Positions 13,325 to 21,920 are shown, numbered from the stretch's first letter. The stretch: 29,012 nt of DNA from Phytohabitans sp036906915 (GCF_036906915.1 NZ_JBAKHX010000090.1:1-29012), one strand, 5' to 3'. The notes: generated by a model not told the origin, from the sequence alone. Program-made: numbers and translations.

Positions 13325-15196
13325 TTGGCGTCGGATGGGCGCCTGGTCGCGGGCCGGTATGTCTTGGACTCGGTCATCGGCACGGGCGGCATGGGGGTGG
13401 TCTGGCGGGCGTACGATCTGCGCCTCGCCAGGTGGGTTGCGATCAAGGAGATCCGCTTCGATCAGTACGTCACCCCGCAGGAACGGGATGAGATCAGGCA
13501 CCGCGCGATGGTGGAGGCGCTCAGCGCAGGGCGGCTCTTCCATCCCAACATCGTCGCCGTCTACGACGCGGTCGACGACGCCGACCAGCCGTGGGTCGTC
13601 ATGCGCCTCGTCGAGGGCCGGTCGCTGCGCCAGCTCGTCGAGGAAGACGGCCCGATGGAGCCGATGGCCGCGGCGCGGCTCGGGCTGGGCCTGCTCGACG
13701 CCCTCGACGCCGCGCACGCCGCCGGCGTCATCCACCGCGACGTCAAACCCTCCAACGTCCTCGTACAGTCCGACGGCCGCCCGCTGCTGAGCGACTTCTC
13801 CATCGCCACCGTCGGCGACCCCCAGGCCGCCATCCGCACCGTCGCGGTGATGGGCAGCCCCGGATACGTCGCACCGGAACGCCTGCACGGCGCGCCTGGA
13901 GGGGCACCGGCTGATCTGTTCGGGCTCGGCGCGACGCTGTTCTTCGCGGTCGAGGGCGTCGGCCCGTTCGCGCGCGGCGACACCATGGCATGCCTGGTCG
14001 CCACCGTCTGCGACCCACACCCCCGCCCCCGCCGGGCCGGACCACTCACAGCGGTGATCGACGGACTGCTCGCCAAGAACGTCGCCGACCGCCTCGACGC
14101 GGCCGGAGCACGTGAGGCGCTGCTGAAGGCCGGCCGGCCACGCCGTCGTCGCCGCGCCGCGGCGCCACACCCGGTGCCGCTTTCCCGCCGCGCCTACCTC
14201 CCCCCATGGCGCACGGCCCTACCCGCTCTGCTCCCCGCGGGCCTTGCGACGCCCGGATCCACCGCGCCCTCCACCGACCTGCCGGCACCGTTACCTACTG
14301 AGCCCGTCCGGCTGGCTGCGGCATCCGACGATCACCCGCACGCGGCAACCGTCGCCGAACCCCAGCCGGTCAACCCCACCGCGTCCCCGATGACAGCAGC
14401 CCAGCCCGCAACAGCCGACCTCGCGGTGGACGCCACCCGCGGTGACCGTCCAGGACGCGCGGCCCTGATCAGGCGGCGCATCAGCCGGCGCGGCCGGGTC
14501 GCGCTCGTCACCTCGGCGGCCGCCCTGCTGCTGCCGACGGCGGCGGCGCTGGCCAGCCTCACCTCGGCACCGAGCGGCACCAGCGGCGGGCGGATCGTCG
14601 AGGCGCGCCCCGTGCCACCGGGCGCGCCCGCCACCAACCCGCCGCGCCAAGGGCTCACCCTCGCCATGCCCGACCTGGCCTCACCGACCGGCACCCCGCC
14701 ACCGGAGGCGCTGCCCGGGGCCGTGTTGGCCACCGAACCCGTGTCCCGCACGACCACCAGCCCCACACCCGCACCGAGCGGAGGCGGCGGCGCGGTGACG
14801 ACCGCCCCTCCCCCGCGCCCGCCCGCGCGCGTCACCGGCGTGGCCGTCACCGTGTCGGTCGCCGCCGACTGCACGTACTCCGTCACCGCCGCCGCGACCG
14901 TCTCCGGCGGCACCACGGTGATGTACCAGGTCACGGCCCCGGACGGCTCGACCAGCACACACACCGCGACCGCTGCCTCGGCCGGCACCGTCACCCTTCC
15001 GGTGGCCGGCGGCGGCCCGCTGACCACGGGACCGGTGCGGATACAGGTCGAGGTGCTAAAACCGAACCGATTGACCGCCAGCGGCACGGCCGCCGTACCA
15101 CCGGAGTGCTCGCCCACCCCGACCCCATCAGCGTCGGCGTCAGCGTCGATCAGCCCAGCGGCAACCGACCCCGACCCCACTCCAACCCCGACCTGA
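13325..15196 (+). CDS. Membrane Ser/Thr protein kinase with Pro/Thr-rich tail
   Basis: The 623-residue PknB-like kinase has its kinase domain at about residues 11-270: glycine loop GTGGMGVVW (19-27), ATP lysine Lys41 (VAIKE), catalytic loop HRDVKPSN (137-144) and the activation-segment end APE (183-185). The magnesium motif is DFS (157-159) where DFG is usual. The Asp is kept, so activity is plausible. A disordered linker leads to one membrane segment at about 391-411 (RVALVTSAAALLLPTAAALASL). An extracellular Pro/Thr/Ser-rich part follows, with a beta-rich stretch at about 495-600 (RVTGVAVTVSVAADCTYSVTAAATV) that may be an immunoglobulin-like module. TTG 13325 is chosen because GGGGAGG lies 5 bases upstream. 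Targets are unknown. It stands alone, between hairpins on both sides. Confidence 0.92.
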   Translation: MASDGRLVAGRYVLDSVIGTGGMGVVWRAYDLRLARWVAIKEIRFDQYVTPQERDEIRHRAMVEALSAGRLFHPNIVAVYDAVDDADQPWVVMRLVEGRSLRQLVEEDGPMEPMAAARLGLGLLDALDAAHAAGVIHRDVKPSNVLVQSDGRPLLSDFSIATVGDPQAAIRTVAVMGSPGYVAPERLHGAPGGAPADLFGLGATLFFAVEGVGPFARGDTMACLVATVCDPHPRPRRAGPLTAVIDGLLAKNVADRLDAAGAREALLKAGRPRRRRRAAAPHPVPLSRRAYLPPWRTALPALLPAGLATPGSTAPSTDLPAPLPTEPVRLAAASDDHPHAATVAEPQPVNPTASPMTAAQPATADLAVDATRGDRPGRAALIRRRISRRGRVALVTSAAALLLPTAAALASLTSAPSGTSGGRIVEARPVPPGAPATNPPRQGLTLAMPDLASPTGTPPPEALPGAVLATEPVSRTTTSPTPAPSGGGGAVTTAPPPRPPARVTGVAVTVSVAADCTYSVTAAATVSGGTTVMYQVTAPDGSTSTHTATAASAGTVTLPVAGGGPLTTGPVRIQVEVLKPNRLTASGTAAVPPECSPTPTPSASASASISPAATDPDPTPTPT

Positions 15197-15249
15197 CGCT
15201 CGCTTCCAAGATCCAGCACCGGGCGCGGCCCGGTGTGTCGAGCGTCAGG
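15192..15249. terminator. Nested symmetric hairpin between convergent genes (bidirectional terminator)
   Basis: An outer perfect 11-bp inverted repeat, CCTGACGCTCG (15192-15202) and CGAGCGTCAGG (15239-15249), encloses an inner perfect 8-bp stem CACCGGGC-gcg-GCCCGGTG (15217-15235). Each outer arm contains the TGA stop of one gene: the kinase on the plus strand and the MFS exporter on the minus strand. This fits a terminator serving both directions. Confidence 0.7.
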
Positions 15250-16807
15250 CGGGGAGGAGGTGGGTTACCTCGGGGGTGCCGACAACCAAGGCGCGTGCTC
15301 GCTCCTCGACGTCCTGGTCGGCGCCGGTCAGGCGGCCGCCGTGCTGGCGCAGGTGCTCGTCCCAGGACGGCACCGTGTACACCTCGACGAACCGCCCCGC
15401 TACCGCCCCGTCCCGGTACAGGCCCCAGCGGGTGGCGCCGGTCCGCTGGCGGGACCGCCGCACCGCCCGCATCGCCGCCACGAACTCCGGCTCCCGCTCG
15501 GGCGGCACCGCGTACGCCACGGTCACGAGGATCGGCCCGGCGCCCGGGTCGGGGTCGAGCACCAGGTGCGGTTCGGGCCAGTAGATCGCGGGCTCGCGGT
15601 TGAGCCCGGCCCCGTCCATCAGCGGCCAGAACCGCCCGCTCGCCGCCCCCGCGACCATCACGACGGTGGCCACCACGTATGTGACGACGAGCCCGTGCCA
15701 GTCTGCCAGCGCGCCCCAGAACAGCGCACCCAACGCCTGCCCGCCCGCGAACACCACCTGCCACACCGACAGCCCGCGCCCGCGCACCCAGTTCGGCAGG
15801 AAGAGCTGGAGCGCCGCGTTGACGCTGGACAGTACGGTCATCCAGGCCACGCCGGCGGGCAGCAGCACCAGCGTCACCACGAACACGTTGCGCACGAGTG
15901 CGAGTACCAGCAGCGCCAGCCCGAAGGTCAGCCCGGCGGCGGCCAGCAACTGGTTCGGCGTGAGGCGTTCCCGTACCCGGGGCAGAACGACAGCGCCCAC
16001 GACGGCGCCGACGCCGATCGCGCCGAGCAACAGGCCGTACCCGCCCGCGCCAAGCGCGAGCCGGCGGCTCGCGACCAGCGGCAGCAGCGCCCACAGGGCG
16101 CTGCCCGGTACCACGAACAGGCTGGCACGCAGCAGGATGCGCCGCACGATGGGCGAGTGCCGCACGTACCGGCCACCCGCGCGCATCGCCGCGGTGAACC
16201 GTTCGGGGGCGCCCGCCGCCCCGTCGACGGGGCGGCGCCATCGCAGCAGAACCAGCCCGAACACAAGGAACGACAGCGCGTTCAGCCCGAACACGGCCGC
16301 CACACCGACCTGCGCCACCAGCACGCCCGCGATCGCCGGCCCGACCGAGCGGGCCAGGTTGATGCTGATCGACCCGAGCGCCGACGCCGCCTGCAGCTGC
16401 GGCCGGGGAACGAGTTCGGGGATGAGCGCCTGCCATGCCGGCAGCGTCAGCGCCTGGCCGGCTCCCAGCGCGAACGTCAGCGTCAGCAGCAGCGCTGGCG
16501 GCATCTTGTCGGCCGCGGTCAGCACGGTGAGCAACGCACCCACGCTCACCAGGAACCCCTGCACCGCGATCAGCAGCCGCCGCCGGTCGAACGTGTCGGC
16601 CAGCGCCCCCGACGGCAGCGCCAGCAGCAGCACCGGCAGCATGCTCGCCGTCTGCACGAGCGCCACGAGTGCCGACGAGTCGCGCTGCTCGACCAGCAGC
16701 CACTGCGCGCCGACGGTCTGCATCCAGGTGCCGATGTTGCTCGCCAGTACGGCGATCCACAGGCTGCGGAACGCCGCGATCCGCAGAGGCGCCCAGGTAG
16801 AGGTCAC
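15245..16807 (-). CDS. MFS exporter with C-terminal soluble domain
   Basis: A 520-residue protein of the MFS_3 (EntS-like, 'transmembrane secretion effector') type. Residues 1-415 hold about 12 membrane segments beginning FRSLWIAVLASNIGTWMQTVGAQWLL, with the loop-2 motif GALADTFDRRRLL. The C-terminal about 100 residues (from GPILVTVAYAVPPEREPEFVAAMRAVRRSR to ARALVVGTPEVTHLLP) form a soluble domain resembling the antibiotic-biosynthesis-monooxygenase ferredoxin-like fold, as is common in this subfamily. Such proteins export siderophores or drugs; the substrate is unknown here. GTG 16807 is preferred because the family N-terminus begins there, though GTG 16852 is in frame and no ribosome binding site decides. 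Convergent with the kinase gene. Confidence 0.88.
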   Translation of the reverse strand: MTSTWAPLRIAAFRSLWIAVLASNIGTWMQTVGAQWLLVEQRDSSALVALVQTASMLPVLLLALPSGALADTFDRRRLLIAVQGFLVSVGALLTVLTAADKMPPALLLTLTFALGAGQALTLPAWQALIPELVPRPQLQAASALGSISINLARSVGPAIAGVLVAQVGVAAVFGLNALSFLVFGLVLLRWRRPVDGAAGAPERFTAAMRAGGRYVRHSPIVRRILLRASLFVVPGSALWALLPLVASRRLALGAGGYGLLLGAIGVGAVVGAVVLPRVRERLTPNQLLAAAGLTFGLALLVLALVRNVFVVTLVLLPAGVAWMTVLSSVNAALQLFLPNWVRGRGLSVWQVVFAGGQALGALFWGALADWHGLVVTYVVATVVMVAGAASGRFWPLMDGAGLNREPAIYWPEPHLVLDPDPGAGPILVTVAYAVPPEREPEFVAAMRAVRRSRQRTGATRWGLYRDGAVAGRFVEVYTVPSWDEHLRQHGGRLTGADQDVEERARALVVGTPEVTHLLPA

Positions 16808-16894
16808 CCGGGGGACGCTACCGTCACCGCCGGCCTCAGAGGTCCAGGACACCGACGGTCTGGCCGCCGCTCTGCTCGCCGGTCGGCTGGAAGC

Positions 16895-17422
16895 CTAGTA
16901 GGTGGGGGCGGGGTCGGTGCGCAGGCGGCTGTACAGGTATCCGTCGCGCCATTGCCCTGCGCGGAACTCGCACGCCCGCACGACGCCCTCCAGCTGAAAG
17001 CCGGCCTTGACCAATGACTTCTGTTCGGCGGCGTTCTCCGCGTGGGTGCCGGCCTGGACGCGCTGCGCCACCGTGTGCTCGAAGAGGTAGTCGGTCAGCA
17101 TCGCCTGTGCCCGCCAGCCGACTCCTCGCCCGCGCCATTCTGGCAGCAGGGCGATCCCGATCTCGAAGTACTTGCCCGCCGCTCCGTACTGGCCTGCGGA
17201 GTAGCTGACGAACCCGGCCGCGGACTCGCCGTCGACCTCCACGATGAACCGGCCGTTCTCCTCGCCGAGGTAACCGTCTGTCGCGAACCGGCGGGCCGGT
17301 GCCTGCGCGTCGCGATAGCCGGTCCAGTCCAGGCCGATGAGGCCCGGCTCAGTCAGGAACCGGCGGAACATGGCCAGATCGTCCTCAGCGACCGGACGCA
17401 GCCGGGCAGAAAGATCAGTCAT
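16895..17422 (-). CDS. GNAT-family N-acetyltransferase (RimJ/RimL-like)
   Basis: The 175-residue cytoplasmic acetyltransferase has the N-terminal LRPVAEDDLAMFRRFLTEP, the central FIVEVDGESAAGFVSY strand pair and the acetyl-CoA loop LPEWRGRGVGWRAQAML. RimJ/RimL-style downstream blocks are AGTHAENAAEQKSLVKAGFQLEGVVR and QWRDGYLYSRL. It acetylates an amine acceptor that cannot be predicted. The ATG at 17422 overlaps the stop of the HxlR regulator gene (ATGA), so the two form an operon and the regulator may control it. Confidence 0.9.
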   Translation of the reverse strand: MTDLSARLRPVAEDDLAMFRRFLTEPGLIGLDWTGYRDAQAPARRFATDGYLGEENGRFIVEVDGESAAGFVSYSAGQYGAAGKYFEIGIALLPEWRGRGVGWRAQAMLTDYLFEHTVAQRVQAGTHAENAAEQKSLVKAGFQLEGVVRACEFRAGQWRDGYLYSRLRTDPAPTY

Positions 17423-17898
17423 CCCGAAACTCTAGGCCGGGCGCCGGGGCCGGGGGCACTGGCGACCTCGCGCGGCTTGAGGGCGTCGTGGCCATGGGAG
17501 CAGCGCATGACGGGAGACACCTCGCCTCCGCAGCCCCGGTGCACCATCGCGACGGGCGGTCCTTCGGGGTCGGCCAGGTACCGGTTGCCCCACTCGCCGA
17601 GCGCGACGAGCAGCGGGTACAGGTCGAGGCCCTTCTCGGTGAGGCGGTACTCGTGGCGGACGCGGGCACCGGGCTCACGGTACGGCTCGCGGCGCAGCAC
17701 ACCGTGCTCGACGAGCATGGCGAGACGGTTGGCGAGCACCTGCCGGGAGATGCCGGTGCGTTCGCGCATGTCGTCGAAGCGCCGGATCCCCGCGAAGATG
17801 TCGCGCAGCACGACGAAGGTCCATCTTTCACCGAGGATTTCCATCGCGCGGGCGATGGTGCAGTTGTCGATGGACCAGTCGAGTGCCGTAGGTCTCAC
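17419..17898 (-). CDS. HxlR-family transcriptional regulator
   Basis: The 159-residue winged-helix regulator has the typical HxlR opening with the conserved Cys13 (IDNCTIARAMEILGERWTFVVLRDI), the recognition region MRERTGISRQVLANRLAMLVEHGVLRRE and the wing VRHEYRLTEKGLDLYPLLVAL. The tail adds CGGEV and MRCSHGHD, so extra Cys or His residues could sense redox state, electrophiles or metal. GTG 17898 is chosen because the family N-terminus starts here; an open frame continues upstream but would run across the operator. It is divergent from the thioesterase gene at 17955, and the shared gap holds inverted repeats, so it probably regulates both directions. Confidence 0.9.
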   Translation of the reverse strand: MRPTALDWSIDNCTIARAMEILGERWTFVVLRDIFAGIRRFDDMRERTGISRQVLANRLAMLVEHGVLRREPYREPGARVRHEYRLTEKGLDLYPLLVALGEWGNRYLADPEGPPVAMVHRGCGGEVSPVMRCSHGHDALKPREVASAPGPGARPRVSG

Positions 17899-17930
17899 CC
17901 CACCCAGGCTAAGTCTGATTGACAGACCTA
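17889..17930. promoter_or_regulatory. Probable HxlR operator in the divergent gap
   Basis: Two nested inverted repeats occur between hxlR and the thioesterase gene: TAGGTCT (17889-17895) with AGACCTA (17924-17930), and GTCTG (17913-17917) with CAGAC (17923-17927), which has a 5-base centre. All share the half-site GTCT. A TTGACA (17919-17924) lies inside and could be a -35 element toward the thioesterase, though no good -10 is seen. The outer left arm touches the regulator start, fitting autoregulation. Confidence 0.4.
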
Positions 17931-17954
17931 GCAAGCTCCTGCGAGGCTGCGTCC

Positions 17955-18467
17955 ATGGGCCAGACTCAGATCGCACCGCGCAGCCGCACCTTCACCTGGC
18001 AGGACCCGATGGCCAACGCCGCCCACGTGGGCCAGCGCAGCGGCCTGGAGCTGATCCAAGCGATGATCGCCGGCGAGCTGGCCGCCCCTCCGGTCATGCA
18101 CCTGCTCGACATGAGCCGCATGGAGGCTGAGAAGGGGCGGGTCGTCGTCGAGATGGTTCCGCAGGAGTTCCACTACAACCCGCTGGGCACAGTGCACGGC
18201 GGCGTGCTCTCGACGCTGCTCGACACGGCGGCCGGGTGCGCGGTGCACACCACGCTGCCTGCCGGGATCGGCTACACGACGCTGGACCTCAGCGTGAAGT
18301 TCCTGCGTCCGGTCACGATCGCGTCGGGGTTGCTGCGCTGCGAGGGTGCGGTGCTGTCGGCCGGACGGCGGACCGCGCTCGCGGAGGCCCGCCTAACCGA
18401 CGAGAAAGGGCGGCTCGTGGCCCACGCCACGTCGAGCTGCCTCATCTTCGACCCCGCGGCGGCCTAG
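17955..18467 (+). CDS. PaaI-type hotdog-fold thioesterase
   Basis: The 170-residue cytoplasmic acyl-CoA thioesterase has the hotdog signature FHYNPLGTVHGGVLSTLLDTAAGCAVH at about residues 73-99, where the NPxGxxHGG segment builds the active site. The beta strands TTLDLSVKFLRPV and RRTALAEARLTDEKGRLVAHATSSCLIF follow. It is likely to hydrolyse aromatic or short acyl-CoA esters; the exact substrate is unknown. The start is ATG 17955, with a weak GAGG eight bases upstream; the open frame extends to 17919 but that would cover the operator. It ends 3 bases from the convergent urtE end. Confidence 0.9.
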   Translation: MGQTQIAPRSRTFTWQDPMANAAHVGQRSGLELIQAMIAGELAAPPVMHLLDMSRMEAEKGRVVVEMVPQEFHYNPLGTVHGGVLSTLLDTAAGCAVHTTLPAGIGYTTLDLSVKFLRPVTIASGLLRCEGAVLSAGRRTALAEARLTDEKGRLVAHATSSCLIFDPAAA

Positions 18468-18470
18468 GGC

Positions 18471-19163
18471 CTAGACGGCGAGGGCTTCGCGGACGGAGCG
18501 TTCGGCTTCCGCGCCGCCGGTGCCGGTGCTTGTCACACGGCCTGATTCGAGTACGTAGTAATGGCCGGCCGCCCGCAGGGCGAAGCCGACGTGTTGCTCC
18601 ACCAGGAGCACCGACAGGCCGCCGCGTTGGGTCAGGCCGAGGATCGTCTGTTCGATCTCGGCGACCACCGACGGCTGGATGCCCTCGGTGGGCTCGTCGA
18701 GCAGCAGCAACGTCGGCGACGTGATCAGCGCCCGCGCGATCGCCAACTGCTGCCGTTGGCCGCCGGACAGCAACCCGGCCCGCCGGTTCAGCAGCCCGCG
18801 CAGCGCCGGAAACAGGTCCAGCGCCTCCCCCATGGCCTTGCGGCCACCCGGGCGCGAGTCGGCGATGAGCTGAAGGTTCTCGGCCGTGGTCAGGTGCGGG
18901 AAGCACTGCTGGCCCTGCGGCACGTACGCCATGCCGCGCGCCACCCGCTCGTGCGGCGCCAGCTTGGTGATGTCTTGCCCGGCGAGCCGGATCGTGCCGC
19001 GCGCCGGCCGGAGCAGGCCGATCACGGCGCGCAGCAGCGTGCTCTTGCCGGCGCCGTTGTGGCCCATGACGGCGGCTACCCCGTCGGCGGGCACCGAGGC
19101 GCAGACGCCGTGCAGCACCGTGCTGCGGCCGTACCCCACGTGTACGTCGTCGATCTCAAGCAT
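18471..19163 (-). CDS. urtE: Urea ABC transporter ATPase UrtE
   Basis: Second ATPase of the urea importer (branched-chain amino-acid LivF class), 230 residues. Walker A is GHNGAGKST, the signature is LSGGQRQQLAIARAL, Walker B is LLLLDEPTEGIQPSVV and the switch His is in LLVEQHVGFAL. The phrase MAYVPQGQQCFPHLTTAENLQL is UrtE-like (R/F-P-x-L-T-V-x-E-N-L in Liv relatives). It starts with ATG at 19163, overlapping the end of urtD by 8 bases. Last gene of urtABCDE; the convergent thioesterase ends 3 bases away. Confidence 0.95.
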   Translation of the reverse strand: MLEIDDVHVGYGRSTVLHGVCASVPADGVAAVMGHNGAGKSTLLRAVIGLLRPARGTIRLAGQDITKLAPHERVARGMAYVPQGQQCFPHLTTAENLQLIADSRPGGRKAMGEALDLFPALRGLLNRRAGLLSGGQRQQLAIARALITSPTLLLLDEPTEGIQPSVVAEIEQTILGLTQRGGLSVLLVEQHVGFALRAAGHYYVLESGRVTSTGTGGAEAERSVREALAV

Positions 19164-19893
19164 CGCGCGTCCCCTGACCCAGGTACACCTCTTGCACCTT
19201 GGGGTCGGCCTGCACCTGGGCGACCGACCCCTCGCTGAGCACCTTGCCCGCGTGCAGCACCGTGACGGTGCGGGCGAAGCTGCGCATGAAGTCCATGTCG
19301 TGCTCGATGACCACGACGGTGCGGTCGCGGCTGACGACGCCGAGCAGCGCGCCGGTGGCGTCGCGCTCGTCGTGGCTCATGCCGGCGACGGGCTCGTCGA
19401 GCAGCAGCAGCCGCACGTCCTGCACCAGCAGCATGCCGATCTCCAGCCACTGCTTCTGCCCGTGGGCGAGGGCGCCGGCGAGCCGGTCTCGCTGCGCGGT
19501 AAGGCCGATGGTTTCGAGCGCCTCTGCAACCAAAGGGGGCACCGAGCGGCGGCGCCGCGACAACGTCCACGGACTCCGACCAGCGCCGGCAGCGATGTCG
19601 AGGTTCTGCAGCACCGTCAGCTCCTCGAACACCGTGGCGGTCTGGAAGGTACGCCCGATGCCCATGCGGGCGATCTGGTGCACCGGCCGGCCGAGCAGCT
19701 CCGTGTCTCCGAAGTGGACGGAACCGGTCGCCTTGACCAGTCCGGTGACGGCGTCGACGAGTGTGGTCTTGCCGGCGCCGTTCGGTCCTATGAGGAACCG
19801 GATGTCGCCGGGCGCCACGTCGAGGTCGACCCCGTCGACGGCTTGGAACCCGTCGAACGAGACCCGCAGGCCCCGCACCTCAAGCCCGTGCAT
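19156..19893 (-). CDS. urtD: Urea ABC transporter ATPase UrtD
   Basis: First ATPase of the urea importer (LivG class), 245 residues. Walker A is GPNGAGKTT. Instead of LSGGQ the signature is LAHGQKQWLEIGM, a hallmark of UrtD. Walker B is LLLLDEPVAGMSHDE and the switch His is in VVIEHDMDFMRSFA. IGRTFQTATVFEELTVLQNL also fits. It overlaps urtC by 14 bases and urtE by 8 bases, so the tail of the operon is tightly coupled. Confidence 0.96.
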   Translation of the reverse strand: MHGLEVRGLRVSFDGFQAVDGVDLDVAPGDIRFLIGPNGAGKTTLVDAVTGLVKATGSVHFGDTELLGRPVHQIARMGIGRTFQTATVFEELTVLQNLDIAAGAGRSPWTLSRRRRSVPPLVAEALETIGLTAQRDRLAGALAHGQKQWLEIGMLLVQDVRLLLLDEPVAGMSHDERDATGALLGVVSRDRTVVVIEHDMDFMRSFARTVTVLHAGKVLSEGSVAQVQADPKVQEVYLGQGTRDA

Positions 19894-20983
19894 GACGCCG
19901 CTCCTTGACCAGTCGCCAGGCGGACGCCAGGCCGCCCGGCAGGAACGCGACCACCAGTACGAACAGCAGGCCCTGCAGGTACGTCCACGCGGCCGGGAAC
20001 TCCTCGGACAGGGTGGTGCGCGCCCACGCCACCGCGACCGCCCCGACCACCGGGCCGATCAGCGTGGCGCGACCACCGACGGCGACCCCGATGACGAACT
20101 CGATGGACGGCACGATGCCGATCAGCGCCGGGTTGATGATGCCGACGGCGGGCACGAACAGCGCCCCGGCGAGGCCGGCCATGCCGGCGGCGACCACGTA
20201 GGCGACGAGCTTGACGTTCGCCGGGTTGTACCCGAGGAACCGCACCCGTTCCTCACTGTCGCGTACCGCCACCAGCAACTCGCCGTACCGGGATCTCATG
20301 AGCTGCCGGGCGATCAGGAGCAGTGCGAGCAGGCTGCCGGCGACGATGAAGTACACCATCCGCTGGTTGACCGGGTCGTCCAGGTCGTACCCGAAGAAGC
20401 CCTGAAAGTCGGTGAGTCCGTTGGTGCCGCCGGTGGTGCCCTGCTGTCCAATGAGGAAGATGGCCAGCGCGGCGGCGAGCGCCTGGCTCAGGATGGCGAA
20501 GTACGCGCCGCGCACCCGCCGCCGGAAGACCAGCGACCCGAGCAGGAACGCCATCAGCATCGGCAGGAGCACCGTGGCGGGCAGCGCGAAGTACGGGCTG
20601 CGAAACGGCGCCCACCACCAGGGCAGCGCGTCGAGTTGGCCGTACAGGAGCATGAAGTCGGGCATCTGGCCGGGACCCGCGTCGGCGAGCTTCATGTGCA
20701 TGGCCATGGCGTAGCCGCCAAGCCCGAAGAACACGCCCTGCCCCAGGGTGAGCAGCCCGCCGCGCCCCCACGCGAGCCCGATGCCCACCGCCACCATGGC
20801 GATGCACAGGTACTTGGCGAGCAGGCTGAGCCGGAAGTCAGAGAGGGCGACCGGCGCGACAGCGAAAAGCAACACCGCGCCGGCGGCGAAGCCGACGCCC
20901 GCCCGCAGCGGCGCTCTTGAAACAAGGCGGCGGCGCGGACCCGCGGGCGGCGCCGACACTGGCCTTTCCACTGTGGAGGTCAT
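19880..20983 (-). CDS. urtC: Urea ABC transporter permease UrtC
   Basis: Membrane permease (LivM class) of 367 residues, with an N-terminal Pro/Arg-rich tail and about nine to ten hydrophobic segments. UrtC-typical stretches are GIGLAWGRGGLLTLGQGVFFGLGGYAMAMHMKL, FRRRVRGAYFAILSQALAAALAIFLIGQQGTTGGTNGLTDF and VGGRATLIGPVVGAVAVAWARTTLSE. It pairs with UrtB to form the urea channel. The ATG at 20983 is preceded by GGGAGG with a 7-base spacer. A gap of 49 bases separates it from urtB, the only sizeable gap within the operon. Confidence 0.95.
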   Translation of the reverse strand: MTSTVERPVSAPPAGPRRRLVSRAPLRAGVGFAAGAVLLFAVAPVALSDFRLSLLAKYLCIAMVAVGIGLAWGRGGLLTLGQGVFFGLGGYAMAMHMKLADAGPGQMPDFMLLYGQLDALPWWWAPFRSPYFALPATVLLPMLMAFLLGSLVFRRRVRGAYFAILSQALAAALAIFLIGQQGTTGGTNGLTDFQGFFGYDLDDPVNQRMVYFIVAGSLLALLLIARQLMRSRYGELLVAVRDSEERVRFLGYNPANVKLVAYVVAAGMAGLAGALFVPAVGIINPALIGIVPSIEFVIGVAVGGRATLIGPVVGAVAVAWARTTLSEEFPAAWTYLQGLLFVLVVAFLPGGLASAWRLVKERRHARA

Positions 20984-21032
20984 GCGCCGCCTCCCGCAGC
21001 CGCCACAAAGCGCAGAGAGCCACCTAGCAGAT

Positions 21033-21920
21033 TCATGCCATGCTCCGGGTTCGCAGGGTGAACAGGCCCTGTGGCCGCCACTGGAGGAACGCCACGATCG
21101 CGACGAAGACGAGCACCTTCGCGACGCTGACCGTGGTGGAGTATTCGATGAGGGACTGCAGCGTGCCGAGCGCGAACGCGACGATCACACTGCCCTTGAG
21201 GTGCCCGATGCCGCCGGCCACGACCACCAGGAACGCGTCGATGATGACGTTGGTGCCCATGGTTGGTCCGATCGGGCCGAGCAGGGTCAGCGCGACGCCG
21301 GCCACGCCGGCCAGCCCCGAGCCGATGAAGAACGTGAGCCGGTCGACCCGCCCGGTGGGGATGCCGGACACGGCGGCGAGGTCGCGGTTCTGCACGACGG
21401 CCCGCATGCGCCGGCCCAGCGACGTGAACCGCAGCACCAGCGTCAGCGCGACCACGGCCAGCCCGGCGAGCGCGAGGATGAACAGCCGGTTGTTCGACAG
21501 CACCAGGGCGTCGGTGATCCGGATGTTGCCGGTGAGCGCGTCGGGCGCCCGGGTCTGCACATTGGGCGCGCCGAAGATGTCACGGGCGGCCTGCTGGAGG
21601 ATCAGCGAGACGCCCCAGGTGACCAGGAGCGTGTCCAGCGGCCGGGCGTAGAGCCGCCGGATCAGCAGGAACTCCAGCAGGACGCCCATCGCGCCGGCTA
21701 CGCCGAACGCGATGGGCAGGGCGATCAGCAGCGACCAGCCGGCGCCGGCGATGACCTTCTGCAGGACGTACACGGTGTAGGCACCGGCCATGATGAACTC
21801 GCCGTGCGCCATGTTGATGACGCCCATCTGCCCGAACGTCAGGCTGAGGCCGAGCGCGATGAGCAGCAGTACCGCGCCGATGCTGACACCGGTGAAGAGC
21901 TGGCTGACGATGACCGTCAT
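21033..21920 (-). CDS. urtB: Urea ABC transporter permease UrtB
   Basis: Membrane permease (LivH class) of 295 residues. It has the signature LGLSLTFGQMGVINMAHGEFIMAGAYT near the N-terminus, then YARPLDTLLVTWGVSLILQQAARDIFG, LGRRMRAVVQNRDLAAVSGIPTGRVD and GGIGHLKGSVIVAFALGTLQSLIEY. These are UrtB rather than generic LivH features. It is the short form without the long N-terminal extension of proteobacterial UrtB. ATG 21920 overlaps the urtA stop (ATGA). The frame stays open upstream through urtA, but starting there would make no UrtB. Confidence 0.95.
   Translation of the reverse strand: MTVIVSQLFTGVSIGAVLLLIALGLSLTFGQMGVINMAHGEFIMAGAYTVYVLQKVIAGAGWSLLIALPIAFGVAGAMGVLLEFLLIRRLYARPLDTLLVTWGVSLILQQAARDIFGAPNVQTRAPDALTGNIRITDALVLSNNRLFILALAGLAVVALTLVLRFTSLGRRMRAVVQNRDLAAVSGIPTGRVDRLTFFIGSGLAGVAGVALTLLGPIGPTMGTNVIIDAFLVVVAGGIGHLKGSVIVAFALGTLQSLIEYSTTVSVAKVLVFVAIVAFLQWRPQGLFTLRTRSMA

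Noticed and set aside
15233..17017. 594-codon open frame on the plus strand over the MFS and GNAT genes
   Set aside because: Gln/Arg/His-rich nonsense translation typical of antisense frames; both minus-strand genes have clear families.
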